This document shows positions 18,987 to 27,365 of a DNA stretch of 64,000 nt, piece after piece. The notes below the pieces were generated by a model. It was not told where the DNA came from and ran no database searches. It saw only the letters and a list, made by a program, of their open reading frames with translations. The stretch's first letter is position 1. Every line of letters starts with the position of its first letter. The position numbers and the translations under genes were made by a program. Source of the DNA: Chloroflexota bacterium (GTDB lineage Bacteria; Chloroflexota; Dehalococcoidia; Tepidiformales; Tepidiformaceae); the NCBI GenBank assembly GCA_026710655.1, contig JAPOQN010000005.1, forward strand, positions 1 through 64,000, read 5' to 3'.

Positions 18987-20269
18987 GCGGCGCTCCCCAG
19001 GCGGGCGTCGAGGCCATCTGCGACAGGCTCGCCGAGGACGGCAGGGGTGATGCGTCCCGCCAGGTCATCGTCGCTCTCGGCGTAGGCGGAAAGGTAGTTA
19101 TCCGTCAGACCGTGCCAGCGGCGGCCTTCGGGAGTCGTCTGTTGCCTCTCCCAGAGCACGGGGCGAACGTCGCCGGCGAAGCGGGCGCGGAAGGCAGCGG
19201 CGAGGTCGTTCGCGAGGTCGAGGAGGCGGGTCATGCGCTCCTTACGCACCTCGATGGGCACCTGGTCGGGCATCGTTGCGGCGGCGGTGCGGGCGCGGGG
19301 GGAGTAGGGAAAGGCGTGGATGCGAGCGAAGGCGGCCTCCTCGCAGAGGGCGAGCGTGGCGGCGAAGTCCTCCCCGGTCTCGCCGGGGAAACCCGCGATC
19401 ACGTCGGTGGTGACGGCGGCATCGGGGACGGCGGCGCGGATGCGAGCGAGCGCATCGCGGTAGGCGGCGGTGTCGTAGCGGCGGCGCATGCGTGCAAGGA
19501 CGGGATCAGCGCCCGACTGGAGGGCGAGGTGGAAGTGGGGCATGAGGCGGGGGTCGTCCCAGAGGGCCACGAGCTCGGGGGTGATGTCCTGGGGCTGGAG
19601 GGAGCTGAAGCGGAGGCGGGGGATCTCGGTGCGGGCGAGGACGCCGGCGATGAGGTCGCGGGGGGTGAGGGGATCGGGGAGGTCGCGGCCCCAGGCCCCC
19701 AGCTGCGTGCCCGTGAGGACGACCTCGCGGGCGCCGCGGGTGTGGGCGGCGGTCACGTCGCGGGCGACGTCGTCAATCGAGCGTGAAACCTCGCGGCCGC
19801 GGGTGCGGGGCACGATGCAGAAGGCGCAGACATCGTTGCAGCCCTCCTGCGCTTTCACAAAGGCTCGGGTGCGGAGGCGGGGCGCGGGCGCCGGCTCGAG
19901 GGCGGGGGACGCGGGGGCGACGGCGGTCAGGCGGGCGATGAGGCGGGCGTGCTCGTCCTCGGTCGTGCCGGCGACGAAGTCGGCGCCCAACGCCTCGACG
20001 GCCTCCTCGCCGGCGGAGCGCGGATAGCAGCCGGTCACGGCGACCGGGGCGGCGGGGGAGAGCCTGCGGGCGGCGCGGATGAGGCGGCGGGACTTACGGT
20101 CGGCGGCGTGGGTGACGGAGCAGGTGTTGACGACGACGGCGTCGGCCTCGCAGATGGCGTCGACGACGTCGTAGCCGGCGGCGCCGAGGCGAGCGGCGAT
20201 CGACTCGCTGTCGGCGAGGTTGAGCTTGCATCCGAGGGTGAGCACTGAGGCGACGGGGCGGCGGAGCAT
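18983..20269 (-). CDS. mtaB: tRNA t6A37 methylthiotransferase MtaB
   Basis: Converts N6-threonylcarbamoyladenosine-37 of tRNA to its 2-methylthio form. The N-terminal UPF0004 domain supplies C14 (TLGCKLN), C50 (NTCSVT) and C81 (TGCYPR) for one cluster. The radical SAM site is CNDVCAFC (C144, C148, C151). TLGCKLNxxDS is the MtaB-type signature rather than MiaB or RimO. A TRAM-like C-terminal region is present (about 370-420). Its stop overlaps the scpB start. TACCAT lies exactly 6 bases before the ATG. Confidence 0.94.
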   Translation of the reverse strand: MLRRPVASVLTLGCKLNLADSESIAARLGAAGYDVVDAICEADAVVVNTCSVTHAADRKSRRLIRAARRLSPAAPVAVTGCYPRSAGEEAVEALGADFVAGTTEDEHARLIARLTAVAPASPALEPAPAPRLRTRAFVKAQEGCNDVCAFCIVPRTRGREVSRSIDDVARDVTAAHTRGAREVVLTGTQLGAWGRDLPDPLTPRDLIAGVLARTEIPRLRFSSLQPQDITPELVALWDDPRLMPHFHLALQSGADPVLARMRRRYDTAAYRDALARIRAAVPDAAVTTDVIAGFPGETGEDFAATLALCEEAAFARIHAFPYSPRARTAAATMPDQVPIEVRKERMTRLLDLANDLAAAFRARFAGDVRPVLWERQQTTPEGRRWHGLTDNYLSAYAESDDDLAGRITPAVLGEPVADGLDARLGSAA

Positions 20270-20275
20270 GGCGGT

Positions 20276-20281
20276 ATGGTA
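20276..20281 (-). promoter_or_regulatory. -10 box of mtaB-scpB-DUF503 (leaderless)
   Basis: TACCAT on the minus strand, 6 bases (ACCGCC), then ATG at 20269. No Shine-Dalgarno. Confidence 0.55.
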
Positions 20282-20331
20282 TCGCCACGGGGAGACAGGG
20301 GCAGGGCGGGGACGTTTCGCCAGGAGGCATC

Positions 20332-20709
20332 GTGACGGAGGAGCCGGGTGGGTCGCGGGTAACGGTGCTGGCGCTCGACCGCTGGGGGAGCGTGCTGGTG
20401 GGGGCGGGGGGGCCGCCCTCGACGCGGCTGCGGGAGGGGGAGAGCCCGGACGCAGGGGCGTTGCGGGCGTTCGAGGAGAGGACGGGGGCGCTGCTGGAGG
20501 AGCTGCACCTGTTCCGGGACGGGCAGCCGAACCACCACGTCTACTACTGCGATCCCGACCTGGAGATGACCGAACTGGATCCGCCTCCGGGAACGTCGCT
20601 GCGTTACGTCGCGCCGGTCGAGATCGACGTGGCCGAGCTGCCGGAGGAGGCGCGGGCGCTGCTGACGCGATTCGTGGTGAGCAGCGCCTACCGGACGATG
20701 TTCCACTAG
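20332..20709 (+). CDS. Nudix-fold protein with a degenerate Nudix box
   Basis: A 125-residue protein that reads like a Nudix domain: VTVLALDRWGSVLVG then LREGESPDAGALRAFEERTGALLEEL (in parts) and a later VEIDVAEL helix. The box GX5EX7REUXEEXGU is broken: the RExxEE glutamates that bind magnesium read RAFEER. Hydrolase activity is doubtful; a ligand-binding or regulatory role is possible. The GTG start has AGGAGG upstream at good spacing. It is followed after 57 bases by the CNNM-family gene. Confidence 0.65.
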   Translation: MTEEPGGSRVTVLALDRWGSVLVGAGGPPSTRLREGESPDAGALRAFEERTGALLEELHLFRDGQPNHHVYYCDPDLEMTELDPPPGTSLRYVAPVEIDVAELPEEARALLTRFVVSSAYRTMFH

Positions 20710-20766
20710 GAACCTTGCTGCGCCCAACAGCGCTGGACGTACCATGAAAGACCGAAGGAGTCCTCC

Positions 20767-22095
20767 GTGTCGGATGTCACGATCATCATCGGCCTGTTGG
20801 CTGTTGTCGCGCTCATAGCCGCGAACGGCCTCTTTGTCGCGACCGAGTTCGCGTACGTCGCCGTGCGGCGCACGCACATCGAGCAGCTCGCCAACCGCGG
20901 GCACGCACGCGCTCGGCTCTTGCTGGGCTCGCTGAAGCGGCTCGATATGTGCATCGCGACGACCCAGTTGGGGGTCACCATGTCCAGCCTCGGGCTCGGC
21001 TGGGTGGGCGAGCCGGCGCTGGCCAGAGTGATCGAGCCGGGGCTAGAGGATCTGCTCGGGGATGCGATGGGGACGGCGGCTGCACACACGATCGCGGTGA
21101 CAATCGCCTTCATCTTCATCACCGCTGTGCTGATCGTCTTCGGGGAGCTGGCGCCCAAGCACCTGGCCCTGGCGAGGGCCGAGCGCACGGCCCTCCTCGT
21201 GGTGGCGCCCATCGAACTCTTCACGCGCATCCTGCGGCCCTTCATCTGGCTACTCAACGGGATGGGCGTGGGGGTGGCCCGGCTGGCGGGGGTGCGGCCG
21301 GTGCGCGAACGGCAATCGACGCTCGCGCCGGAGGAGCTGGAGCTGGTGATGGAGGCGAGCGCACGGGCGGGGCTGCTCTCAAGGGCGGAGCTCGTGCTGG
21401 CGCAGCGCGGACTCGAGTTCGGCGAAGTGCAGGCGGACCAGGTCATGGCGCCGCGCAGGGACGTCGTGGCGATTGAAGCGGAATCCACGCTGGACGAGGT
21501 GCTCGCAATCACCGGGGAGCACCCGCACCGGCGTTATCCGGTCTACGAGGGCGACCTCGATTATGTCACCGGGTTGCTCGACACGAAGGACCTGATGCGA
21601 GCGGTGCGCGAAGGGAACGAGGAGTGGCGCTCGCTGGTGGGGCCGGTTGTCGCCATCCCCGAGTCCGTGAGCCTGGAGGTGGCGGTCACGGAGATGCGGG
21701 CGCAGGGGGCCAGCCTGGTCGTGCTCGTCGACGAGCACGGGGGCACGAGCGGCATCCTCAGCGGCGACGACGTGCTGGGGCGGCTGCTGGGGCAGTGGCA
21801 CGGCGGCGTGCGCCAGCAGGCGGGCGAGCGCGTGCGCTCGCTGCCGAACGGGAACCTGCTGCTCGACGGGCTGGCGCTGGTGGCCGACCTCGAAGACGTG
21901 GCGGCAATCGAGCTCGAGGGCGCGGGCGAGGACTTCGACACTGTCAGCGGCTTCGTGATGGAGCGGCTGGGACGGATTCCCGCCGTGGGCGAGCGTTTCG
22001 AGGAGGCGGGCTACGAGTTCCAGGTGACGGCCATGGACGGACGGCGCGTGGCGCGCGTGGTCGCGCGGCGGGGCGTGCCCGCGGGCAGGCCCTAG
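20767..22095 (+). CDS. CNNM/CorC-type transporter (hemolysin-related)
   Basis: Membrane protein of the CNNM family, linked to magnesium or cobalt transport. DUF21 (1-190) has a hydrophobic first helix, then ATEFAYVAVRRTHIEQLA and VFGELAPKHLALARAE. A CBS pair follows (about 205-330), with QVMAPRRDVVAIEAE and YPVYEGDLDYVTGLLDTKDLM. A CorC/HlyC domain (about 345-435) ends it. AAGGAG precedes the GTG start. A TACCAT -10 candidate lies at 20739-20744. Its stop shares CTAG with the convergent PAP2 gene. Confidence 0.9.
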   Translation: MSDVTIIIGLLAVVALIAANGLFVATEFAYVAVRRTHIEQLANRGHARARLLLGSLKRLDMCIATTQLGVTMSSLGLGWVGEPALARVIEPGLEDLLGDAMGTAAAHTIAVTIAFIFITAVLIVFGELAPKHLALARAERTALLVVAPIELFTRILRPFIWLLNGMGVGVARLAGVRPVRERQSTLAPEELELVMEASARAGLLSRAELVLAQRGLEFGEVQADQVMAPRRDVVAIEAESTLDEVLAITGEHPHRRYPVYEGDLDYVTGLLDTKDLMRAVREGNEEWRSLVGPVVAIPESVSLEVAVTEMRAQGASLVVLVDEHGGTSGILSGDDVLGRLLGQWHGGVRQQAGERVRSLPNGNLLLDGLALVADLEDVAAIELEGAGEDFDTVSGFVMERLGRIPAVGERFEEAGYEFQVTAMDGRRVARVVARRGVPAGRP

Positions 22096-22883
22096 CCGGG
22101 GGAGCTGGCGAGAGCGGCGCGCAGGAGTCGCAGGGCCTCGGGCTGAGCGCGGCGCATGGCCTCGGCGATGGCGAGTCCGGCGAGGGACACGATGGCGCCG
22201 AATACGGCGTCGATGATGAAGTGGTTCGCGGTCATGACGATGGAGAAGAGCATCAGCACGGGCCACATCACGCCCCCAAAGACGACCCAGGCGTGGCGGC
22301 GCCCCACCCAGGCGAAGGCGCCCCCGAGGAGCATCGACCAGCCAAAGTGGAGGCTGGGCACGGCGGCGTAGGGATTCACGAAAGCCTGGGCCTCCTGCGC
22401 CTGGTAACCGACGCGGTCGAGCACCGCCATCGTGTCGATGTAGCCGGCGAAGGGGACGAGGCGGGGCGGAGCCACGGGGTAGAGGGCGTAGATCACGACG
22501 CCGATCGCGCCGGAGGCGAGGAAGGCGGTGCGCATGAGTCCGTAGGTGGAGCGATGCCAGACAAAGAGGAAGACGGCGAGCACGATGACGAGGGGCATGT
22601 GGCCCCAGAAGTAGATCCAGTTCATCGCGCGGACGGCCCAGTACTCGTCGATGACCCAGGACTGCCACTCGATTTCCCAGTAGATACCCATGGCGCGTTC
22701 GAGGGCGATGAGGTCGAGGCCGTTGGAGAGCGCCTCGCCGGCGCGGTCGACAACGGCGCCGCGGATGAAGAAGTAGACAAGGAAGGCGATCACCACGACG
22801 ACCGCTTCCTGGATGCCCGTGCGCCGGGAGAATCGCCAGAAGCGGAGCGCCTGGGCTCGTGCGGAATCCACGTCGATGGCCAT
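22092..22883 (-). CDS. PAP2-superfamily membrane phosphatase/phosphotransferase
   Basis: Integral membrane protein of 263 residues with about six transmembrane helices. The lipid-phosphatase motifs are VPSLHFGWS (175-183, His179) and TANHFIID (218-225, His221, Asp225). The first KxxxxxxRP motif is not conserved, as in the inositolphosphotransferase (Aur1-like) branch of PAP2 proteins. Likely acts on a phospholipid or polyprenyl phosphate at the outer face. It is divergent from pepA and converges on the CNNM gene with a CTAG overlap. Confidence 0.83.
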   Translation of the reverse strand: MAIDVDSARAQALRFWRFSRRTGIQEAVVVVIAFLVYFFIRGAVVDRAGEALSNGLDLIALERAMGIYWEIEWQSWVIDEYWAVRAMNWIYFWGHMPLVIVLAVFLFVWHRSTYGLMRTAFLASGAIGVVIYALYPVAPPRLVPFAGYIDTMAVLDRVGYQAQEAQAFVNPYAAVPSLHFGWSMLLGGAFAWVGRRHAWVVFGGVMWPVLMLFSIVMTANHFIIDAVFGAIVSLAGLAIAEAMRRAQPEALRLLRAALASSPG

Positions 22884-22907
22884 GGCAGATGGGGCTCGCG
22901 CCTTGCC

Positions 22908-22929
22908 GCCTCAAGGGGGACGGCTACAC
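22908..22929 (+). promoter_or_regulatory. pepA promoter
   Basis: TTGCCG (about 22902-22907) is followed after 16 bases by TACACT (22924-22929). It gives a leader of about 38 bases to the ATG at 22974. Confidence 0.5.
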
Positions 22930-22973
22930 TCTCTCGGAACGCACGCTATCAAACTTCCGGAAGAGGGCCAACG

Positions 22974-24482
22974 ATGGACATCACAGTCGTCCAGGGTGAT
23001 ATCAGCACGACGGAGGCGGACGTCGTCGTCGTCAATCTGTTCGAGGGCGTGAAGAGCCCGGGCGGGGCCACGGGCGCCGTCGACCGCGCGCTCGATGGGG
23101 CGATCAGCAAGCTGATCGAACTGGGCGACATTCGTGGGAAGGCGGGCGAGCGCACGACCGTGCACACGTTCGGGAAGATGGCGGCGCCGCGCGTCCTCGT
23201 CGCCGGGTTAGGCAAGGCGGACGACTTCGACGTACACGCCGTGCGCAATCTCTCGGCGGAGGTCACGCGCGCCTGCCGCAAGCCGGGGGTGAATACCGTC
23301 GCCACAATCGTGCACGGCGCGGGCATCGGCGGACTCGACCCGGAGGCGTGCGCGCAGGCAATGGCCGAGGGCGCGGCGCTCGGGGGGTACCAGTTCCTTC
23401 GCTACAAAACCGAGTCGGACGAAGACGACAAGGCGGAGGTCGGGCAGCTTACGATTGTCGAGCACGACGGGACGAAGGTCGCGGGGATGGCGGCAGCGGC
23501 GGAGCGGGGGCGCATCCTCGCGGAAGCGACGAACCTGGCCCGCGACCTCGCCAACGAGCCGGCGAACAACCTCAACCCAACCGACCTGGCAGCGAGAGCT
23601 GCACAGGTTGCGAGCGCGCCCAACCTGGAGCTGGAGGTGATGGAGGAGGAGGAGATGGCGGAGAAGGGCATGGGCTCGCTGCTCTCCGTGGCGCGCGGGA
23701 GCGTGCAGCCGGCCAAGCTGGTGCGCATCAGCTACAAGGGGCGGGGCGGTGAGGGCTACGACCTCGCGCTCGTGGGGAAGGGCATCACCTTCGACACGGG
23801 CGGCATCAGCATCAAGCCGGCGGCGGGCATGGAGGCGATGAAGGCGGACATGACCGGCGCGGCCTCGGTGATCGCGGCCATGCAGGCCATCGCGGCGCTG
23901 GCGCCGAAGGCCGACATCCTCGCGATCGCGCCCTGCACGGAGAACATGCCCGGCGGGAACGCGACCCGTCCCGGCGACGTGGTCTCGGCCATGAACGGCA
24001 AGACGATCGAGATCCTGAACACGGACGCCGAGGGCCGGCTCGTGCTGGCGGACGGGCTCTGCTACGCGCGCGAACTGGGGGCGCGTCACCTCGTCGACGT
24101 GGCCACGCTCACGGGCGCGATCAGCATCGCTCTCGGCGACCAGTGCTATGGCCTGATGACAAACGACGACGCGCTTGCGAAGCGGGTCGAGGCGGCTGCC
24201 GAAGCTGCGGGCGAGCGCAGCTGGCGGTTGCCGATGTTCAAGGAGTACGGGGAGCAGCTGAAGAGCAACGTGAGCGTGGTCAAGAATATAGGGGGACGCC
24301 CCGCGGGGAGCATCACGGCAGCGAAGTTCCTCGAGCATTTCGTCGATGAGAAGCCCTGGGTGCACCTCGACATCGCGGGTGTGGACATGGCCTCGAAAAA
24401 CAAGGGCTGGATCACCAAGGGCGCAAGCGGCCAGGTCGTACGCGCCCTCGTGAACCTCGCGGTCGGCTTCGCGGACGAGTAG
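22974..24482 (+). CDS. pepA: Leucyl aminopeptidase (M17, PepA)
   Basis: Cytosolic dizinc aminopeptidase of 502 residues. The C-terminal catalytic domain shows GKGITFDTGGISIK (268-281), ADMTGAA and the family signature NTDAEGRLVLAD (349-360). The N-terminal macro-like domain begins MDITVVQGDI. The start at 22974 fits the family and lies downstream of a recognisable promoter; a much longer open frame upstream overlaps two other genes and is spurious. The methyltransferase gene begins 9 bases after the stop, so they may be cotranscribed. Confidence 0.95.
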   Translation: MDITVVQGDISTTEADVVVVNLFEGVKSPGGATGAVDRALDGAISKLIELGDIRGKAGERTTVHTFGKMAAPRVLVAGLGKADDFDVHAVRNLSAEVTRACRKPGVNTVATIVHGAGIGGLDPEACAQAMAEGAALGGYQFLRYKTESDEDDKAEVGQLTIVEHDGTKVAGMAAAAERGRILAEATNLARDLANEPANNLNPTDLAARAAQVASAPNLELEVMEEEEMAEKGMGSLLSVARGSVQPAKLVRISYKGRGGEGYDLALVGKGITFDTGGISIKPAAGMEAMKADMTGAASVIAAMQAIAALAPKADILAIAPCTENMPGGNATRPGDVVSAMNGKTIEILNTDAEGRLVLADGLCYARELGARHLVDVATLTGAISIALGDQCYGLMTNDDALAKRVEAAAEAAGERSWRLPMFKEYGEQLKSNVSVVKNIGGRPAGSITAAKFLEHFVDEKPWVHLDIAGVDMASKNKGWITKGASGQVVRALVNLAVGFADE

Positions 24483-24491
24483 GGACCGACG

Positions 24492-25205
24492 GTGCCCGAC
24501 CTCTTCCCCCGCAGCGCCACCTACGACGACGCATGGGTCAACGCGAACCGCATGGGGCCGAACGTGCTCTGGCTGGCGGAGTCACTGACAGAGCGGATGA
24601 CGCTGGAGGCGGGCATGCGGGTGATGGACCTCGGCTGCGGCAAGGGGTCGAGCTCGGTGTTCCTGGCGCGCGAGTTCGGCGTGGAGGTGTGGGCGACCGA
24701 CCTCTGGATCAAGCCGACGGAGAACTGGGAGCGCATCCGGGAGGCGGGGCTGGAGGGGCAGGTGCACCCGATTTACGCGGAGGCGCACCAGCTGCCGTAT
24801 GCCGAGGGCTTCTTCGACGCGATCGTGAGCCTGGACGCGTACCACTACTTCGGCACGGCCGACCTCTACCTGGAAGACCTCGCCCGGTTCCTGCGGCCGG
24901 GCGGGGAGATCGGCATCATCTGTCCGGGGCTCCGGCGGGAGATCGGTCCCGACGACGTGCCCGACTACCTCGCCGACTATTACGGGGTGGGGGCCTACTC
25001 GTTCCACACGCCGGGATGGTGGCGCGACCACTGGCGCAAGACCGGCCTCGTGGAGGTGTCGTGCGCGGATGAGCCGCCTGAGTCGGACGCCATCTGGAAC
25101 GAGTTCATTCCGCACACGGAGCCGGATGAGCAGGCCGCCATCAGGGACGACGCGGCCGGGGAGCGGCTGCTGACTTTCGCACGGGTGGTGGCGCGCAAGC
25201 GGTAG
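24492..25205 (+). CDS. SAM-dependent methyltransferase, first of a tandem pair
   Basis: Class I methyltransferase of 237 residues. The SAM-binding motif I is MRVMDLGCGKGSSSVFLAR; motif II/III is around GFFDAIVSLDAYHYFG; a post-core motif reads RFLRPGGEIGIICPG. The acceptor is unknown; the sequence resembles small-molecule methyltransferases. It is about 80 percent identical to the gene just downstream. The GTG start directly follows pepA. The N-terminus MPDLFPRSATYDD lacks the short insert present in the second copy. Confidence 0.88.
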   Translation: MPDLFPRSATYDDAWVNANRMGPNVLWLAESLTERMTLEAGMRVMDLGCGKGSSSVFLAREFGVEVWATDLWIKPTENWERIREAGLEGQVHPIYAEAHQLPYAEGFFDAIVSLDAYHYFGTADLYLEDLARFLRPGGEIGIICPGLRREIGPDDVPDYLADYYGVGAYSFHTPGWWRDHWRKTGLVEVSCADEPPESDAIWNEFIPHTEPDEQAAIRDDAAGERLLTFARVVARKR

Positions 25206-25212
25206 GCGGGCC

Positions 25213-25240
25213 TTGACCGGACGGACACGGGCTTCAGGAT
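25213..25240 (+). promoter_or_regulatory. Promoter of the second methyltransferase
   Basis: TTGACC (25213-25218), 16 bases, CAGGAT (25235-25240), then 6 bases to ATG at 25247. The -35 box is good; the transcript would be leaderless. Confidence 0.5.
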
Positions 25241-25246
25241 TCGGCG

Positions 25247-25984
25247 ATGCCTGACAACCAGGACTCCCCCTCCGACCTGTTTCCTCGCAGCGCTACCTAC
25301 GACGAGGAGTGGGTAACGGCGAACCGCATGGGGCCGAACGTGCTCTGGCTGGCGGAATTGCTGACCAAGCGGATGACGCTGGAGCCGGGCATGCGGGTCA
25401 TGGACCTCGGCTGTGGGAAGGGGTTGAGCTCGGTATTCCTTGCGCGCGAGTTCGGCGTGGAGGTTTGGGCGACCGACCTCTGGATCAAGCCGACGGATAA
25501 CTGGGCGCGCATCCGGGAAGCCGGGCTGGAGGGGCAGGTCCACCCCATCTACGCGGAGGCGCACCGGCTTCCGTACGCGGAGGGCTTCTTCGACGCGATC
25601 ATCAGCCTGGACGCGTACCAGTACTTCGGCACGGCCGACCTGTATCTCGAGTACCTCGCGCCGTTCCTGCGCCCGGGCGGGGAGATCGGCATCGTGTGCC
25701 CTGCCTTCCGCCGGGAGCTGGGACCAGACACAGTCCCGGACTACCTGGCGAAGCTGTACGCACCGGGGGGCTTCCATGCATTCCACACGGCGGAGTGGTG
25801 GCGGAACCACTGGCGCAAGACCGGCCTCTTGGAGGTAACGCTCGCGGACGAGCCTCCTGAGTCGGATGCGATCTGGGAAGAGTTCATTCCCCACACAGGA
25901 CCGGAGGAGCAGGTGCAACTCTCGGCCGATGCCGACGGCGAGCGCGTCCTGACGTTCGCACGGGTGGTGGCGCGCAGGAAGTAG
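25247..25984 (+). CDS. SAM-dependent methyltransferase, second of a tandem pair
   Basis: Paralogue of the preceding gene, 245 residues, with the same motif I (MRVMDLGCGKGLSSVFLAR) and DAIISLDAYQYFG. It starts MPDNQDSPSDLFPRSATYD: the NQDSPS insert resembles the MPDYQD start of the crotonase that follows, as if the duplication breakpoint lay at the shared ATGCCTGA. Differences cluster in the C-terminal third (LYAPGGFHAFHT against YYGVGAYSFHT), suggesting different acceptors. Substrate unknown. Confidence 0.88.
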   Translation: MPDNQDSPSDLFPRSATYDEEWVTANRMGPNVLWLAELLTKRMTLEPGMRVMDLGCGKGLSSVFLAREFGVEVWATDLWIKPTDNWARIREAGLEGQVHPIYAEAHRLPYAEGFFDAIISLDAYQYFGTADLYLEYLAPFLRPGGEIGIVCPAFRRELGPDTVPDYLAKLYAPGGFHAFHTAEWWRNHWRKTGLLEVTLADEPPESDAIWEEFIPHTGPEEQVQLSADADGERVLTFARVVARRK

Positions 25985-26034
25985 GCGGCGCACACCGGAG
26001 CGGGGCGCGGTCTCCAGGATGCGGTCCTGCCTGC

Positions 26035-26040
26035 TAGGAT
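26035..26040 (+). promoter_or_regulatory. -10 box of the 26.0 kb crotonase (leaderless)
   Basis: TAGGAT, 6 bases (TCGGCC), then ATG at 26047. It is the homologous position to CAGGAT before the second methyltransferase. Confidence 0.5.
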
Positions 26041-26046
26041 TCGGCC

Positions 26047-26940
26047 ATGCCTGATTACCAAGACATCCTCACCGAAAAGCGGGACCGCCACGCGATCATC
26101 ACCCTCAACCGGCCGGAGAAGATGAACGCGCTGAGCCACAACCTTCGCGCCGAGGTCTTCGACGCGATGAAGCAGTTCGAGCTCGACGAGAGCGTGAAGG
26201 TGATCGTCCTGCGGGGCTCGGGCCGGGCCTTCAGCGCCGGGTACGACCTCTCGGGCACGCCGCCGGACGAGCACAGCTACGTCGATACGCGCAGCGGGCT
26301 TCCGGGCGTGGGTCCGATCCACCCTGGCCAGGGCCAGTGGCCCCAGCACCTGCTAAGCGGCTACTGGCAGATCTGGGACCTGACGAAGCCGGTGATCGCG
26401 CAGGTACACGGCTACTGCCTGGCGGGCGGCACGGAACTGGCGACGATGTGCGACCTGATGTTCATCGCCGAGGACGCGATCATCGGGTCCCCGCCGGTGC
26501 GAGCGATGACGAGCGTGGACATCATCTACCACCCCTGGCACATGCATCAGAAGAAGGTGCGGGAGCTCCTCTACACGGGCGACAGCCTGACTGGCCTGGA
26601 GGCGGTGGAGGCGGGCTGGGCGAATCGCGCCTTCCCGGTCGAGGAGCTGTGCGAGGCGACGGAGGCGTTCGCCGAGCGCATCGCCAACATCGACTCGCCC
26701 ATGCTGCAGATGACGAAGCGGCAGGTGAACCGCGTCTACGAGATCATGGGGATTCGCACCTCGATGGCGGTGGGAGCCGACATCCAGGCGCTGAGCTCCG
26801 TGCGCCCCGGGGGCGGGGAGTTCGGGCGCATCTCGCGCGAGAAGGGGCTGAAGGCCGCGCTCGACTGGCGCGACGGCCCGTTCGAGGACTACGGGAAGGC
26901 GCCTCCCGGCACGGCCCGTCCCAGCGCCGCGACCTGGTGA
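26047..26940 (+). CDS. Enoyl-CoA hydratase/isomerase family protein
   Basis: Crotonase-fold protein of 297 residues, with ITLNRPEKMNALS, GRAFSAGYDLSG and HGYCLAGGTELATMCD. It shares the long C-terminal segment EFGRISREKGLKAALDWRD with the 11.7 kb paralogue. Neither usual catalytic glutamate of hydratases is obvious, so another crotonase reaction is possible. Its stop TGA overlaps the GTG of the thioesterase gene, which would release CoA from a related product; this coupling argues for one acyl-CoA pathway. Confidence 0.88.
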   Translation: MPDYQDILTEKRDRHAIITLNRPEKMNALSHNLRAEVFDAMKQFELDESVKVIVLRGSGRAFSAGYDLSGTPPDEHSYVDTRSGLPGVGPIHPGQGQWPQHLLSGYWQIWDLTKPVIAQVHGYCLAGGTELATMCDLMFIAEDAIIGSPPVRAMTSVDIIYHPWHMHQKKVRELLYTGDSLTGLEAVEAGWANRAFPVEELCEATEAFAERIANIDSPMLQMTKRQVNRVYEIMGIRTSMAVGADIQALSSVRPGGGEFGRISREKGLKAALDWRDGPFEDYGKAPPGTARPSAATW

Positions 26941-27365
26941 GCGAGGGCCCCGGCGGGACGGACTTCGAGGCGTTCGCGAAGCACTTCGCCGAACACCCGC
27001 TGCACCGGGCGCTGGGCGTGCGTCTGGAGGAGCGGCGCGAGGACTTCGCGCGCATCTCGATTGCGCCGAGCGCGGTCACGCAGGGCGGCGTGGGGGGCAG
27101 CCTGCACGGAGGCATCCTCGCGGCGCTGGTCGACATCGTGATGCTGGCGGCTCTCTCGACGGTGCAGCGTCCAGACCGGGAGCCGGCGGGGACGGCGGAC
27201 CTGAACATCACCTACCTGCGGCCGGCGCTGGGGGCGCGCATCTACGCGGAGGGGACGGTGGTGAAGCGGGGACGGCAGCTGGCGATGATCGAGGTCAGCA
27301 TCCTCGACGAGCAGGACCGGCTATGCGCCAAAGGGCGGACGCTGTACGCGTTCCGGAGCGCCTAG
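26937..27365 (+). CDS. PaaI-type hotdog thioesterase
   Basis: A 142-residue hotdog-fold acyl-CoA thioesterase. The central helix motif GGSLHGGILAALVDIVM and the strand TADLNITYLRPA are typical of PaaI/YdiI proteins. The GTG at 26937 forms a GTGA overlap with the crotonase stop; a longer frame overlapping the crotonase is not real. Its stop shares CTAG with the convergent lipoprotein gene. Confidence 0.85.
   Translation: MSEGPGGTDFEAFAKHFAEHPLHRALGVRLEERREDFARISIAPSAVTQGGVGGSLHGGILAALVDIVMLAALSTVQRPDREPAGTADLNITYLRPALGARIYAEGTVVKRGRQLAMIEVSILDEQDRLCAKGRTLYAFRSA

Larger units (their letters stand above)
24492..25984 (+). repeat. Tandem duplication of a methyltransferase gene
   Basis: Two copies, about 755 bases apart (24492-25205 and 25247-25984), match over nearly their whole length. 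The similarity continues into the 3' spacers, up to and including the ATGCCTGA start of the next gene (25247 and 26047). The duplicated unit is therefore gene plus spacer. Confidence 0.85.

Noticed and set aside
21624-22973. Long N-terminal extension of pepA
   Set aside because: It covers the end of the CNNM gene and is antisense to the PAP2 gene; MDITVV at 22974 is the natural start.
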